NCBI GenBank assembly: GCA_029269125.1
Contig: JARHXX010000010.1
Coordinates: 1-64,000, forward strand
Origin: Kiritimatiellaeota bacterium B1221
GTDB lineage: Bacteria; Verrucomicrobiota; Kiritimatiellia; SS1-B-03-39; UBA6053
Direction of reading: 5' to 3'
Length of the DNA: 64,000 nt
Shown here: positions 48,262 to 58,139 of the stretch, piece by piece
How the letters are laid out: each line of letters opens with the position of its first letter
How positions within the stretch are numbered: the stretch's first letter is position 1
The notes under the pieces: model-generated
What the model was told of the DNA's origin: nothing
The model's input: only the letters and a program-made list of their open reading frames with translations
The model's database searches: none
Translations under genes and position numbers: made by a program

Positions 48262-49602
48262 TTATTCGCCGTATGCGCTGTGTCCGTGCTCACTCAGGTC
48301 GAGACCGACCATTTCATCTTCTTCGCTGACGCGGAGTACGCCGACAACTTTGAGGATGGTGAACAGGATGAACATAGAGACGAAAGCGTAAGCCGGAATA
48401 ACCAGTGATCCGGTCAACTGGGCTGCGAAAGAACCCGTTTCTTCACCGTAGTCACCGAAGATCGCCACTGCAATACCGCCCCAGAGTCCGCAAAGACCAT
48501 GTACAGGGAAGGCACCAACGGGATCGTCGATTTTGAGGGTTTCCAGTAATTTGATACCGAGGACCACGATCACACCGGCAACTGCACCAATGACCAATGA
48601 TTCTCCGTTGGTGACACCGTCAGGCAGAGCGGTGATACCTACCAGACCGGCCAAGATTCCGTTAAGAGCCATGGTGAGGTCGGGTTTTTTGTCGAGGACC
48701 CAGGAGAGGATCAGGGCGAATACAGAACCGGCAGCCGCGGCCAGGGTGGTGTTCACAGCGATCAGCATCACCGCGTTCAAGTCATCATAGCTGGCGATGG
48801 CAAGCTGAGAACCGGGGTTAAATCCGAACCAGCCGATCAACAGGATGAAGACACCCAGAGCAGCGAAAGTCAGGTTGTGACCCGGCATGGCGGTTTTGTC
48901 TTTGCCAAAGCGTCCGATCCGGGGTCCGAGGACAATCGCACCCGCCAGTCCGGCGAAACCACCGACAGCGTGCACCAGGATAGATCCGGCAAAGTCATAG
49001 AAGCCCATGGCATCCAACCAGCCTCCACCCCATTTCCAAGAACCGGAGATCGGATAGATAATTCCTGTCAGAATCACCGTGTAGATCATGTAAGCTGCGA
49101 ATTTCATACGACCGGCAACCGCACCGGAAACAATCGTCGCGGCAGTCGCGGCAAAAGCAGCCTGGAAGAGGAAATCCACCTGCACATGCAGCGTTCCGCC
49201 CACCGCTTCTTCAATGGCAGGGCTGTCAGAACCGGCCACGCCGCCGTATCCCAGAAAACCGTTGAATTCGCCCGGATACATAATGCCGTATCCGATAAAG
49301 AAGTAGAGAATCACGCCCAGACAGAAGTCCATCACGTTTTTCATCAGAATATTAACGGTGTTTTTGGAGTGGTTCAGTCCGGATTCCAAAATCGCAAAAC
49401 CGGCCTGCATAAAGATCACCAAAATCGCAGCCAATAACAAGAACAAGTTGTCCACCACGTATGCAAGCACGTCGGTGACAACTGGTTCCGCGACCACTTC
49501 TTCTACCACTTCCATTACTTCCGCTTCCTGACCGTAGGCCATTCCGCAACTCATTAAAAATGCTCCGAGAATAGGGAGCCATATAGTCTTTTTCATGTTC
49601 AT
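48262..49602 (-). CDS. amtB: Ammonium transporter
   Basis: 446 aa. Conducts ammonium/ammonia across the inner membrane. A cleavable signal peptide (MKKTIWLPILGAFLMSCGMA) is followed by 11 membrane segments with Amt landmarks: FMQAGFAILESGLNHSKNTV, IFLLIGWFGFNPGSQLA (phenylalanine gate and twin-His helix neighbourhood), HAVGGFAGLAGAIVLGPRIG and VHGLCGLWGGIAVAIFG. Its promoter is of sigma-54 type, matching control by nitrogen status. No glnK gene is adjacent, unlike in many bacteria. Confidence 0.96.
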   Translation of the reverse strand: MNMKKTIWLPILGAFLMSCGMAYGQEAEVMEVVEEVVAEPVVTDVLAYVVDNLFLLLAAILVIFMQAGFAILESGLNHSKNTVNILMKNVMDFCLGVILYFFIGYGIMYPGEFNGFLGYGGVAGSDSPAIEEAVGGTLHVQVDFLFQAAFAATAATIVSGAVAGRMKFAAYMIYTVILTGIIYPISGSWKWGGGWLDAMGFYDFAGSILVHAVGGFAGLAGAIVLGPRIGRFGKDKTAMPGHNLTFAALGVFILLIGWFGFNPGSQLAIASYDDLNAVMLIAVNTTLAAAAGSVFALILSWVLDKKPDLTMALNGILAGLVGITALPDGVTNGESLVIGAVAGVIVVLGIKLLETLKIDDPVGAFPVHGLCGLWGGIAVAIFGDYGEETGSFAAQLTGSLVIPAYAFVSMFILFTILKVVGVLRVSEEDEMVGLDLSEHGHSAYGE

Positions 49603-49698
49603 TCCTTTTATTTTTTTACTTGGGTTTACGCGGCTGCCTCAGCCACGCTGGGTTTAGATTTAAATTTTCTCTCGTTTATCTGAGGCGGTTGAAAAGAT

Positions 49699-49716
49699 AG
49701 CAGAGCCCGTGCCAAG
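49699..49716 (-). promoter_or_regulatory. Sigma-54 promoter of amtB
   Basis: Minus strand TTGGCACGGGCTCTGCT fits the consensus TGGCACN5TTGCW except for one base at -13. The GG (-24) and GC (-12) doublets are correctly placed. It lies about 95 nt before the ATG. An NtrC-type activator is expected; no binding site could be assigned in the 200 bp upstream. Confidence 0.7.
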
Positions 49717-49922
49717 TTTTATTTAAAAATTATAAACCGTTACTAAACAACGTGATACAATCTTCACATTACAAAACACTCCAAATTCCACCCACCAAAA
49801 TAGACTACATTTATGTAAATACAGATGATATGAATACATATTTGTATGTATATTCTTAAAATTACTCTTTTGTGTTGCATGCACTTGGTTTTCCAACATA
49901 GACCAAAGAAAAGACCGATCTT

Positions 49923-51035
49923 ATGAGCACTTCCTCCAACATTCCACCGGCGCAGCCCCGGCTTCACCGCAATATCACAGACGCGGCTCTGCCTTCGCCC
50001 CATTGCAGTTGGGAAGATCGCTTTACGGACATGACCCCCTTTAAAGAAGGGGGGGGCGGGGTTTTATACCGTACCCGTGACCGCTATCTGAATCGGGATG
50101 TCATACTGAAACTGCTTAAAAAGGAGCACCGGGACAGCCCGGATGTCAGCCGCCGCTTTTTACGTGAGGCAAGGGTTACAGCCTTGATTCAACACCCTTC
50201 CACCGTCCCCATTTATGAAATGAATCAGGATCCGGAAGGAAATCCTTATTTCACCATGAAAGAAATTCGGGGCGAATCCTTAAATATCATTTTAAAAGGG
50301 ATCACCGCCCGGGACCGCAAGTTTGACCGCTTCCGCTCCCGGGAAGTTCTAATCGACTTGCTCATTCAAGTCGGCCAAGCCCTGGCCTATGCCCACGCCT
50401 GCGGGGTGGTGCACCGCGATATCAAGCCGGGCAACATTATGGTGGGCGCTTTTGGGGAAGTGATGGTTATGGACTGGGGCGTCGCCAAAATCATGGACGG
50501 GGAAGAGGAGGAACAGGTTGAATACAAGCTCCCCCCCAGTTTGGAGGGCGACCTGGATGATACGGAATACGGAAAAGTTTACGGCACCCCCCGTTATATG
50601 GCACCGGAACAAGCACGGGGGCACACCGATATCGACGAAAAAGTCGACATCTTCAGTTTGGGTGCGGTTCTGTACGAATGCTTAATCTACCGCCCCCTGG
50701 TTTTCGGGGCCAACCGGGATGAACTCCTGAAAAAGATCTGCGAAGAACCCTTTGTTTCCCCCGCCACCAAAGAGCCCTACCGCATGGTCCCCCCCGAACT
50801 GGACGCCATCGTGATGAAAGCCCTGGCCAAAGATCCCGCCAACCGCTATCAGGAAATGTCCACATTTGTGGATGACTTACAACGTTTCCGTCGCGGAGAA
50901 ACGGTTTCGGTGATGTGCAGTACCAGGCGGGCCCGTATTCAGCGCTGGGTTAAAAGCAATTTGCCCATCAAGCGCACCAGTGTATTATTGGCCACTGGCG
51001 CTTTGTTGGGCTTTATCATCCGCCATCTCTTCTAA
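49923..51035 (+). CDS. Membrane-anchored Ser/Thr protein kinase
   Basis: 370 aa. Kinase domain from about 35 to 325 with a degenerate glycine loop (FKEGGGGVLYRTRD), Lys in VILKLLKKE, catalytic loop VHRDIKPGNIM and DWG replacing DFG, followed by TPRYMAPEQARGH. The last 20 residues form a membrane anchor (SVLLATGALLGFIIRHLF), so the domain faces the cytoplasm and there is no sensor outside. It is a simpler relative of the zinc-ribbon kinase at 2282-4546. Confidence 0.9.
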   Translation: MSTSSNIPPAQPRLHRNITDAALPSPHCSWEDRFTDMTPFKEGGGGVLYRTRDRYLNRDVILKLLKKEHRDSPDVSRRFLREARVTALIQHPSTVPIYEMNQDPEGNPYFTMKEIRGESLNIILKGITARDRKFDRFRSREVLIDLLIQVGQALAYAHACGVVHRDIKPGNIMVGAFGEVMVMDWGVAKIMDGEEEEQVEYKLPPSLEGDLDDTEYGKVYGTPRYMAPEQARGHTDIDEKVDIFSLGAVLYECLIYRPLVFGANRDELLKKICEEPFVSPATKEPYRMVPPELDAIVMKALAKDPANRYQEMSTFVDDLQRFRRGETVSVMCSTRRARIQRWVKSNLPIKRTSVLLATGALLGFIIRHLF

Positions 51036-51105
51036 ATCGCCGAAATTTTTATTTCGCCGTTCGAAGTATGCCCCCTCTTAAGAGAAGGACGCGGGCGAGG
51101 CCCGT

Positions 51106-52698
51106 TTACAATACACTGAAGTCGGCAAATACCGCGTAAATCAGGATGACCGCCACCACCAGGAGCCCTCCGACCAATGGCGCATGCTTCCAGGGGGTCA
51201 AATTAACCGCCCCGCAATCCTGATGAACCCAGGCTTCCGGCAACGGTTTCAGTTTGGACATAAGAAGCATAAAAATCATCAGTCCCACAAACACCATGCC
51301 AATAAAGTGGTATTCATGCGTTTTACCCGCCCAGTCACTAAATGGCGGCACAAAATATCCCAGCGCAATGGCCGTAATCCCCCCGATCAGCGCAATATTT
51401 GCCGTCATACTATTCACCCGCTTATTCAGCAGCCCCATCAACACCACCGCAAAAATTGGAATAAAATAAATGCCGTTCATTTTCTGCAAATAACCAAAAA
51501 TACTTTCAAAACTCGCCAGCGCCGGAGCCACCAGCATGGCGATAACAGCCATCACCCACCCAAACCATTTTCCCGACCTCACCACCTGCCGGTCCGTCGC
51601 ATCAGGTTTGAGCATATTTTTATACACCCCCAGACTAAACAATGTGCAGGTACTGTTTAACGCCGAATTAAAACTCGATAAAATGGCCCCCATCATCACC
51701 GCAGCAAAAAAGCCTGCCAATGAGGTGGGAAGCACCTCATTCACCAATTTTCCATACGCCTCCACCGGCCGGATCCCCTCATCCTTAAACAAGGCAAAAG
51801 CAATCATCCCCGGCAAAACCAGATATATAGGTCCCAGCAATTTTAATGCGCCGGTCAACAGCACCCCTTTTTGTCCTTCCGCAAGACAACTGGCCCCCAA
51901 TGTCCGTTGGATAATCTGCTGATTGGTGGTCCAATAAAAGAAATTCAGCAGCATGACCCCCGTAAACAGGGTGAAAAACGGCACGGAGGACTCAGGTCCG
52001 CCTATAGAATTCATGCGCGAGGCGTGCGCCGTGGTTAAAACCTCCCAGCCCCCTGCCGGAGACCCGCCCAAAGCGGATAAACTGAATACCGTAATCATCA
52101 GCCCCCCCACCAGCAAACCTGCGCCATTGATGGTGTCCGAGACCGCCACCGAGCGCAATCCACCAAACAGCGCATAAACCGAACCGATCAATCCCACAGT
52201 CCAAACAATTACCGTCAGAGTTGTTTCCGGAGATTCCAGCCCTATCAAACTTTGCACATCCAAAATCCCAATCATCCCGGTGGCGCCGGTATAGAGAATA
52301 ATCGGCAATAAAATAAAGGCATAGGCGGAAAGAAATACCAGATTGCAGATATTATGAGTCACATTTCCAAAGCGCTCTTTTAACAATTGAGGCACCGTGG
52401 TGATGCCACTGCGTAAAAAGCGGGGCAGAAAAAACAGTGCCATGGCCACCAAAGCCAATACCGCCACCACCTCCCACACCATGACGCTCAGTCCGTCACG
52501 GAACGCATCCCCGTTTAACCCCACCATTTGCTCAGTCGACAGGTTGGTCAGCAACAAAGAGCCCGCAATCAAAGGAAAGGTGAGACTCCGCCCCCCCAAA
52601 AAATATCCATCATTGCTGGACCGCTCATCTTTCCGGGTAATAAAGTAGGTAACCAACGCAACCAAAGCCGTAAAAAACAAAAATGAACCTAAAACCAT
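51106..52698 (-). CDS. Sodium:solute symporter (SSS/SLC5 family)
   Basis: 530 aa from the ATG at 52698, which follows GGAGG; the ATG at 52725 is less likely. About 14 membrane segments with SSS landmarks: YFLGGRSLTFPLIAGSLLLT, NLSTEQMVGLNGDAFRDG, FLPRFLRSGITTVPQLLKER, and the NQQIIQRTLGA segment following WTT. The pattern is nearest to sugar-type (SGLT-like) members. Substrate is not certain; glucose, galactose or inositol are typical. Confidence 0.88.
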   Translation of the reverse strand: MVLGSFLFFTALVALVTYFITRKDERSSNDGYFLGGRSLTFPLIAGSLLLTNLSTEQMVGLNGDAFRDGLSVMVWEVVAVLALVAMALFFLPRFLRSGITTVPQLLKERFGNVTHNICNLVFLSAYAFILLPIILYTGATGMIGILDVQSLIGLESPETTLTVIVWTVGLIGSVYALFGGLRSVAVSDTINGAGLLVGGLMITVFSLSALGGSPAGGWEVLTTAHASRMNSIGGPESSVPFFTLFTGVMLLNFFYWTTNQQIIQRTLGASCLAEGQKGVLLTGALKLLGPIYLVLPGMIAFALFKDEGIRPVEAYGKLVNEVLPTSLAGFFAAVMMGAILSSFNSALNSTCTLFSLGVYKNMLKPDATDRQVVRSGKWFGWVMAVIAMLVAPALASFESIFGYLQKMNGIYFIPIFAVVLMGLLNKRVNSMTANIALIGGITAIALGYFVPPFSDWAGKTHEYHFIGMVFVGLMIFMLLMSKLKPLPEAWVHQDCGAVNLTPWKHAPLVGGLLVVAVILIYAVFADFSVL

Positions 52699-52891
52699 AT
52701 GGGTGCCTCCGGGGATTAAAGTCAAATTGTCCTGCTTCAGAAATTAAAAATAAAGCAGAAAACACAAGAAAAACAGGGTTCCGACAAACGGAATCCTGCA
52801 GGAAAAGGTTTCCTTCCTGCGGAAAATGTGACATAGGGCCTCCCACCTATAGAAAGTTCCTTCTGTAGGATACTCCTTTGGAAACTGCCTC

Positions 52892-54457
52892 ATGTTTAAT
52901 TTGATCACCAAAAAACGCGGAAACTTAAAAGACGATACCCTGGCGGGTTTAACCGTATCGCTGGTACTGATTCCCGAAGCCATTGCTTTTTCATTTGCAG
53001 CCGGCGTGCCTCCGCAAGTCGGACTCTGGTCCGCCGTTTTTATGGGCTTTATTACCGCCGCCTTTGGCGGTCGACCCGGCATGATTTCCGGTGCCACCGG
53101 TGCGGTGGCCGTGGTGGTTGCCAAAGCGTTTCATTACGGATACGACATCGGCGGCACCGAAATCGCCATGCAATACGTTTTTGCCGTGGTGATGACCGCC
53201 GGGGTGATTCAAATCCTCTTCGGATTGTTTAAACTGGGCCATTTTATACGTTTTGTTCCTCATCCCGTGATGATGGGCTTTGTGAACGGTCTGGCCATCG
53301 TGATCCTTCTCGCCCAGGAATCCGCATTTAAAACCGCAGGGGAAAACCCAAGCTGGTTACATCAGAATGAACTGATCATGATGGGGGCCCTGGCCCTGCT
53401 CACCATGGCCATCATCCAGTTTCTGCCCAAACTGACCAAAGCCGTTCCCTCCACCCTGGTGGCCATTATTGTGGTGGGACTCATCAGTCATTTTGCACTG
53501 GAATCACGCACGGTCTCCGATGTGCTCTTTGAAGGAACCGGCAGTGGCGAACTCAGCAGCCAGCTCCCCGTCCCCTCTCTTCCCACAGGAATCGAGTGGA
53601 CGTTCGCCAACATCAAGTTCATCTTCGGCATCGGCCTCACCATCGCCATGGTCGGTCTTCTGGAATCTTTAATGACCCTGCAACTGATCGACGACCTTAC
53701 CGAAACCCGTGGAAAGAGTGACCGCGAAGCCCTCGCGCAGGGCGCCGCCAATTTCCTTTCCGGCTTGTTTGGCGGCATGGGCGGCTGCGTAACCGTAGGA
53801 CAGTCTCTGATTAATATCAAATCAGGCGGACGCGGGCGCACCTCCGGCATTGTCGCCGCCCTCGCCCTGCTGGTCTTTATTCTGGTGGGCGGGCCGGTGA
53901 TCGGCGAAATCCCCATGGCCGCGTTGACCGGTGTCATGTTTATGATTGTCATTGGCACCTTCGAATGGACCACCTTCTCCGCCTTTGGCAAAGTACCTAA
54001 AACCGAGATCTTTGTGATTTTGGCGGTAACCCTGATAACCGTAAAACTCCATAACCTCGCCCTCGCCGTATTGGTCGGAGTGATCATTTCCGCATTGGTC
54101 TTCGCCTGGAAAAGTGCCAAACACGTGACCCTGCATCCGGAGGACCAGGAAGACGGCTCCCGCATATACCGCTTACACGGACTGCTCTTTTTCGGTTCCG
54201 CCCGGGAATTTTCTGAACGCATGTCGCCGCTGGAGGATCCCGATGATGTGATCATCGATTTTAAGGATGCCAAAGTTTGCGACTACTCCAGCATGGAGGC
54301 ACTCTCCGCCCTCACCGAACGTTACAGCAATGCCGGCAAACGGATTCGGGTGCGGCATCTGAGTCCCGAATGTGCGAAACTGCTGGAAAGCGCCGGTTCA
54401 CTGGTGGAGGTGGAAGTGGCGAAAGATGATCCTCATTACACCATTGCCCGGGTGTAG
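52892..54457 (+). CDS. SulP (SLC26) anion transporter with STAS domain
   Basis: 521 aa. Ten to fourteen hydrophobic segments open with DDTLAGLTVSLVLIPEAIAF and include GLWSAVFMGFITAAFGGRPG and MISGATGAVAVVV, the standard SulP core. The cytoplasmic C-terminal STAS domain (about 415-515) includes VIIDFKDAKVCDYSSMEALS. SulP proteins carry sulfate, bicarbonate or other anions; this short N-terminal form resembles the bicarbonate/SulP group, but the ion cannot be assigned. Confidence 0.92.
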   Translation: MFNLITKKRGNLKDDTLAGLTVSLVLIPEAIAFSFAAGVPPQVGLWSAVFMGFITAAFGGRPGMISGATGAVAVVVAKAFHYGYDIGGTEIAMQYVFAVVMTAGVIQILFGLFKLGHFIRFVPHPVMMGFVNGLAIVILLAQESAFKTAGENPSWLHQNELIMMGALALLTMAIIQFLPKLTKAVPSTLVAIIVVGLISHFALESRTVSDVLFEGTGSGELSSQLPVPSLPTGIEWTFANIKFIFGIGLTIAMVGLLESLMTLQLIDDLTETRGKSDREALAQGAANFLSGLFGGMGGCVTVGQSLINIKSGGRGRTSGIVAALALLVFILVGGPVIGEIPMAALTGVMFMIVIGTFEWTTFSAFGKVPKTEIFVILAVTLITVKLHNLALAVLVGVIISALVFAWKSAKHVTLHPEDQEDGSRIYRLHGLLFFGSAREFSERMSPLEDPDDVIIDFKDAKVCDYSSMEALSALTERYSNAGKRIRVRHLSPECAKLLESAGSLVEVEVAKDDPHYTIARV

Positions 54458-54518
54458 ACCGGGGGTCGGGTAATTTTTAAACCCTTCCTTTTAAGACTTC
54501 AAACCCAAAGCCGCCCTC

Positions 54519-55469
54519 TCACTGCTGCTGTTGCTGCCGGGAGAGGACAGCCCCGGATTTCTCATCTAAAATCATCCGGTATTCTTCCGGCACCTGATCC
54601 GGCCAGCGCCAGACATCCACCTGCACATTTACTTTGTGCTTTCCCCCGCCAAGCACCACGCCTTTGACCGGTGCCACATCACTGTAATCCCTGCCCCAGC
54701 CGGTGATCAGATGTTGATGGCCGGGGATGACATTGTTGGTGGGATCAAAATGGATCCACCCACTGCCGGGCACAAACACCGCATACCAGGCATGGGTCGC
54801 ATCCGCCCCGCGCAATTTTTCTTTACCGGGTGGAGGCAGGGTTTCCAAATATCCGCTCACATAACCCGCGGCAAATCCCCGACGGCGCAATTCCGCCACC
54901 GCGGCATGGGCAAAATCCTGACAAACCCCGGCCTTTTTTTTGTACACGTCTTCCAAAGGCGTAAACGTATCCGTGGCCAAAGGATCGTATTTAAACAGGG
55001 TGAAGACCCGGTCCATAAACCGCATCAAAGCGGTTTCAATCGAAAGCCCCGGTTCAAAACAGTCGTCCGCATCAAACCCTGCCTTTTTTTGCATGGGCAG
55101 CAACGGACTGGCACAAACAAACTCCCGCATCAGGGGAGGCGCCTGCTTCCAGGCCGCTCCATCGGGCAGTACCACAGCCTCCCAGGGCAGTTTTGAAAAG
55201 GGGCTTGGGCAGGCCTCACGGTTCACCCGAGCCAACATTTCCAATTCCAAACTCGAATGCGCAGTCGAAAGAGAAAAGGCCTGACGCCGGTTCCCAAAGA
55301 CATCCACCCAGTGATGACTCCACTCAGGCGCGGGGTCAATGCGTAGATTCCAGCCACAAAGCTCCTGACCGGGAAAATGCTCCGGCACCAGACAACTTAA
55401 GTTTTGAGACTCCAACGCATCAAATTCATAGCGGTAATACGTCCGGTGGCGAATAAGATATTCCGTCAT
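54519..55469 (-). CDS. Transglutaminase-like cysteine protease-fold protein
   Basis: 316 aa from the ATG that overlaps the upstream stop (TGATG). N-terminal beta domain (YLIRHRTYYRYEFDALESQN) and a transglutaminase core with KKAGVCQDFAHAAVAELRRR (catalytic Cys), DATHAWYAVFVPGSGWIHFD (His and Asp). It ends in a Gln run. Genes like this regularly stand with ATP-grasp and alpha-E proteins and are thought to act in amide-bond formation or cleavage on an unknown peptide. Last gene of its four-gene operon. Confidence 0.9.
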   Translation of the reverse strand: MTEYLIRHRTYYRYEFDALESQNLSCLVPEHFPGQELCGWNLRIDPAPEWSHHWVDVFGNRRQAFSLSTAHSSLELEMLARVNREACPSPFSKLPWEAVVLPDGAAWKQAPPLMREFVCASPLLPMQKKAGFDADDCFEPGLSIETALMRFMDRVFTLFKYDPLATDTFTPLEDVYKKKAGVCQDFAHAAVAELRRRGFAAGYVSGYLETLPPPGKEKLRGADATHAWYAVFVPGSGWIHFDPTNNVIPGHQHLITGWGRDYSDVAPVKGVVLGGGKHKVNVQVDVWRWPDQVPEEYRMILDEKSGAVLSRQQQQQ

Positions 55470-57961
55470 CAGAAATTCTCCCGGGCACACAGGGTGGTAT
55501 GACTAAAGTAGGAGGAGGAAACCGCAACAGACGTATCTTCCAGGACTTCCCGCACCCCGGCCAAGAACGTTAACTGTCCCTCCGCAGAGATTTCCAGCAA
55601 CCGCTTATCCAAAAATCCGTGGCGCACCTTGCGTATTCGCTGCAACAGCGGTTCCAACACGTCGGGCTGCACCGGAGGAGGCAACTGGTTGAGATATTCA
55701 TGCGTGCGGTCCAAATAAAAGACCAAACTATGCGGGTTAATCTCGGTGGAGGCCATAAGCGAAAGCACGGAACGCAGATTCGGGGTTGTCCGGTAATGAC
55801 GGCGGTACGTGATCAGATTTTCATTTTGCTGCAATGCAATTTCCATCATCCCGTAACTCACTGTCCCCTCATCCAAAGGCTCCAAACACCCCTTCATCAA
55901 GTCACATAATCCCAGTCCGGATTCCAAGACACGTCCCAACATCAGCATACTCCACCCCGATTCGCGGGTCATCCCATGGGCATTCAATCCATAAAAAGCA
56001 TTTAGCTTTTCGATCAACCGGTCCAATTCATTTTCCAACCCCGCCGGCGGGGTGTTCGGTCGGGCACAGGCCTGTCCGGTTTCTTCAATCTCGGTGAGCA
56101 GCCGCCAGGAATCCTGGGTCCAAATGTCGCGAACAGTATACGCGGCCACCAACAAGGCACTGAGGTTGCGCTTCAAACTGTCCGCCGGCTCTTGTTCCCC
56201 ACTCAAGCAACTTTGCACGCGACGAATGAAACTCTTGGTATGATCCGACACCGCCGATCCGCAGTACGTTTCCAGCAAACCCACCATCCGGACCAAATCC
56301 GCTGAGGCCTGCCCCTCCTCTAATCCCCCCTGATCGATTTCCACAATCCCCCGCACCAAACGGGCCTGACGCATCAACCGTTCAGCATAACGGCCGACCC
56401 AAAATAGATTTTCCGCCGAGCGGCTGGTAAACACCCCGTTAAACCACTCCTCCTCACGGCCCGCATGCTGCTCCAGCCACAGGCTTTTATGCGGTTCATG
56501 ACATCGCCCCAACACCCAAACATCTTTAAACACCCCTTTGTTTTCCAGGAGTTCACGCGGTCCCAATTCCGGATCGCCCCCCGAACGCGCCAAAGCCCCG
56601 GGCATCACTTCATATCCCCCGTCCGGGATGGCAAATGCAAAGCTTCTCAAACTCCCCATCCGCTCCTCAATCTTATCTCCAACCAAGGTGGGCAGAGAAG
56701 AATAGGACATAGGTTCCTGTCCCACATAACCCGCGGGATGACTGCGGATGCGCCGGCTTAGATTCTCCAATTGCTCCGCAGTACAATATCGACCGTCCAC
56801 CGGCGGTTCATTCCATTTGCGATGCAGCGGCTTCACAATCAACTTCTTCAAATTCTGCATCACATGCTGAAATTCGCGGGGCTGTCCGCACCACCAGGTG
56901 GCCACCGACGGCAAGAGCAAGTCTTCGCCCAGCAACTGACGGCAAAGCGGCGCCAGAAAAGCCAACAGTCCGGCATTTTCCAGCAATCCGCAACCCGGAT
57001 GGTTCATGGTCGCGACCTTCCCCGTCCGCATCGCCCCGAGGAGTCCGGGCACCCCCAAAAAGCTATCCCGTTTTAACTCCAGCGGATCCAAATACTCCGC
57101 ATCAATTTGACGGAAAAGAATATCCACCGGCTGCAGCCCCTCCAGGGTTTTGAGTTTGAGCGCCCCGTTTCTCACTAATAAATCGTTCCCCTGCACCAAG
57201 GTGTACCCCAAATAGGCCGCCAGATACGCGTGTTCAAAATAGGAGGCGCTATAAGGACCGGGCGTCAATAAAACCACCCGGGGTTCCAGGGGCCGGCCTT
57301 GATAAAGCGTCAAAATGGATTCCCGCATATGCCGAAAATACGGTGCCAGCCTGCGCACATGTAACCCCGACAGCGCCTTGGGGAAAATCCGCCCCATGAT
57401 GGTGCGGCTCTCCAGGGCATAACCCGAACCCGAAGGCACCTGGGTCCGGTCCTCCAACACCCGGAACTGACCATCCGGCCCGCGGGCGAGATCGGCCGCA
57501 TACTGAAACAGCCAGGTATTCATATTGGAGGGCAAATTGATGCAGGAACGCAAATAGCGATCGTCGGAAAAAATGAGTTCTGCCGGTAAGATCCCCTTTG
57601 CAATCAAAGTTCTCGGACCCAAAAGATCCCGCACCACCGCCTCCAGCACCCGTGCCCGTTGCGCAACCCCTTTTTCGATACCCGACCATTGATCTGCGGA
57701 GAAAATCCAGGGGACCGGATTCAAATCCTCGCTTCGATGATCCGGCTCCCGTTCCGGGGTGAGGGTAAATGTCAGTCCGTCTTCACGCAATTCCCGGCGG
57801 ATGGTGGATTGCCAGCGCTCCCGTTCTGCCGGTGAACTGTCTTCAATCGTCGACAGAAAAGCATCCCAGGAGGATAAAGCCGCCCCGTCCGCACTCAGCC
57901 GTTCCCGGTAACATCCGAACGTGCCCGGCACATCCGAAACTGATTTTCCACTGGTTATCAT
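55469..57961 (-). CDS. Fused circularly permuted ATP-grasp and alpha-E protein
   Basis: 830 aa. Residues 1-490 are a circularly permuted type-2 ATP-grasp ligase (SGYALESRTIMGRIFPKALS, LTPGPYSASYFEHAYLAAYL, DILFRQIDAEYLDPLELKRD). Residues 510-830 are an alpha-E helical domain (SRSAENLFWVGRYAERLMRQ start). Thus it joins in one chain the two activities that the upstream genes at 59120 and 58140 encode separately. The expected reaction is ATP-dependent amide ligation, with unknown substrates. It overlaps the transglutaminase gene. Confidence 0.9.
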   Translation of the reverse strand: MITSGKSVSDVPGTFGCYRERLSADGAALSSWDAFLSTIEDSSPAERERWQSTIRRELREDGLTFTLTPEREPDHRSEDLNPVPWIFSADQWSGIEKGVAQRARVLEAVVRDLLGPRTLIAKGILPAELIFSDDRYLRSCINLPSNMNTWLFQYAADLARGPDGQFRVLEDRTQVPSGSGYALESRTIMGRIFPKALSGLHVRRLAPYFRHMRESILTLYQGRPLEPRVVLLTPGPYSASYFEHAYLAAYLGYTLVQGNDLLVRNGALKLKTLEGLQPVDILFRQIDAEYLDPLELKRDSFLGVPGLLGAMRTGKVATMNHPGCGLLENAGLLAFLAPLCRQLLGEDLLLPSVATWWCGQPREFQHVMQNLKKLIVKPLHRKWNEPPVDGRYCTAEQLENLSRRIRSHPAGYVGQEPMSYSSLPTLVGDKIEERMGSLRSFAFAIPDGGYEVMPGALARSGGDPELGPRELLENKGVFKDVWVLGRCHEPHKSLWLEQHAGREEEWFNGVFTSRSAENLFWVGRYAERLMRQARLVRGIVEIDQGGLEEGQASADLVRMVGLLETYCGSAVSDHTKSFIRRVQSCLSGEQEPADSLKRNLSALLVAAYTVRDIWTQDSWRLLTEIEETGQACARPNTPPAGLENELDRLIEKLNAFYGLNAHGMTRESGWSMLMLGRVLESGLGLCDLMKGCLEPLDEGTVSYGMMEIALQQNENLITYRRHYRTTPNLRSVLSLMASTEINPHSLVFYLDRTHEYLNQLPPPVQPDVLEPLLQRIRKVRHGFLDKRLLEISAEGQLTFLAGVREVLEDTSVAVSSSYFSHTTLCARENF

Positions 57962-58006
57962 GATGGACTCCTTTACAAAGCCCTGCTAGAGGGAGTAGAA
58001 AAGAGA

Positions 58007-58111
58007 TGGCCGGATACGCGAATACTCATCGGGTGAACCGAGACTTGATCCCACCCAAGTTCGAACACGAATGTTCCCGGTTCTGATAAGGATTCATTGC
58101 GTATCCGGCCA
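58007..58111 (-). ncRNA. Long inverted repeat, candidate structured RNA in the operon
   Basis: TGGCCGGATACGC (58007-58019) and GCGTATCCGGCCA (58099-58111) pair perfectly over 13 bp. The intervening 79 nt contain further pairing, including ACTTG/CAAGT and a weaker continuation of the outer stem (AACCG with CGGTT). The element separates the two halves of the ATP-grasp operon. It could be a riboswitch-like regulator, an RNA-processing site or a small inserted repeat. Confidence 0.5.
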
Positions 58112-58139
58112 AATTGTTTAAAGTCATCTCGTCGCATGC

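Noticed and set aside
58007-58111. tRNA gene (GTTCGAAC-like T-loop inside the hairpin)
   Set aside because: The outer stem is 13 bp and there is no anticodon arm, D-arm or CCA-type end; it does not fold as a tRNA.
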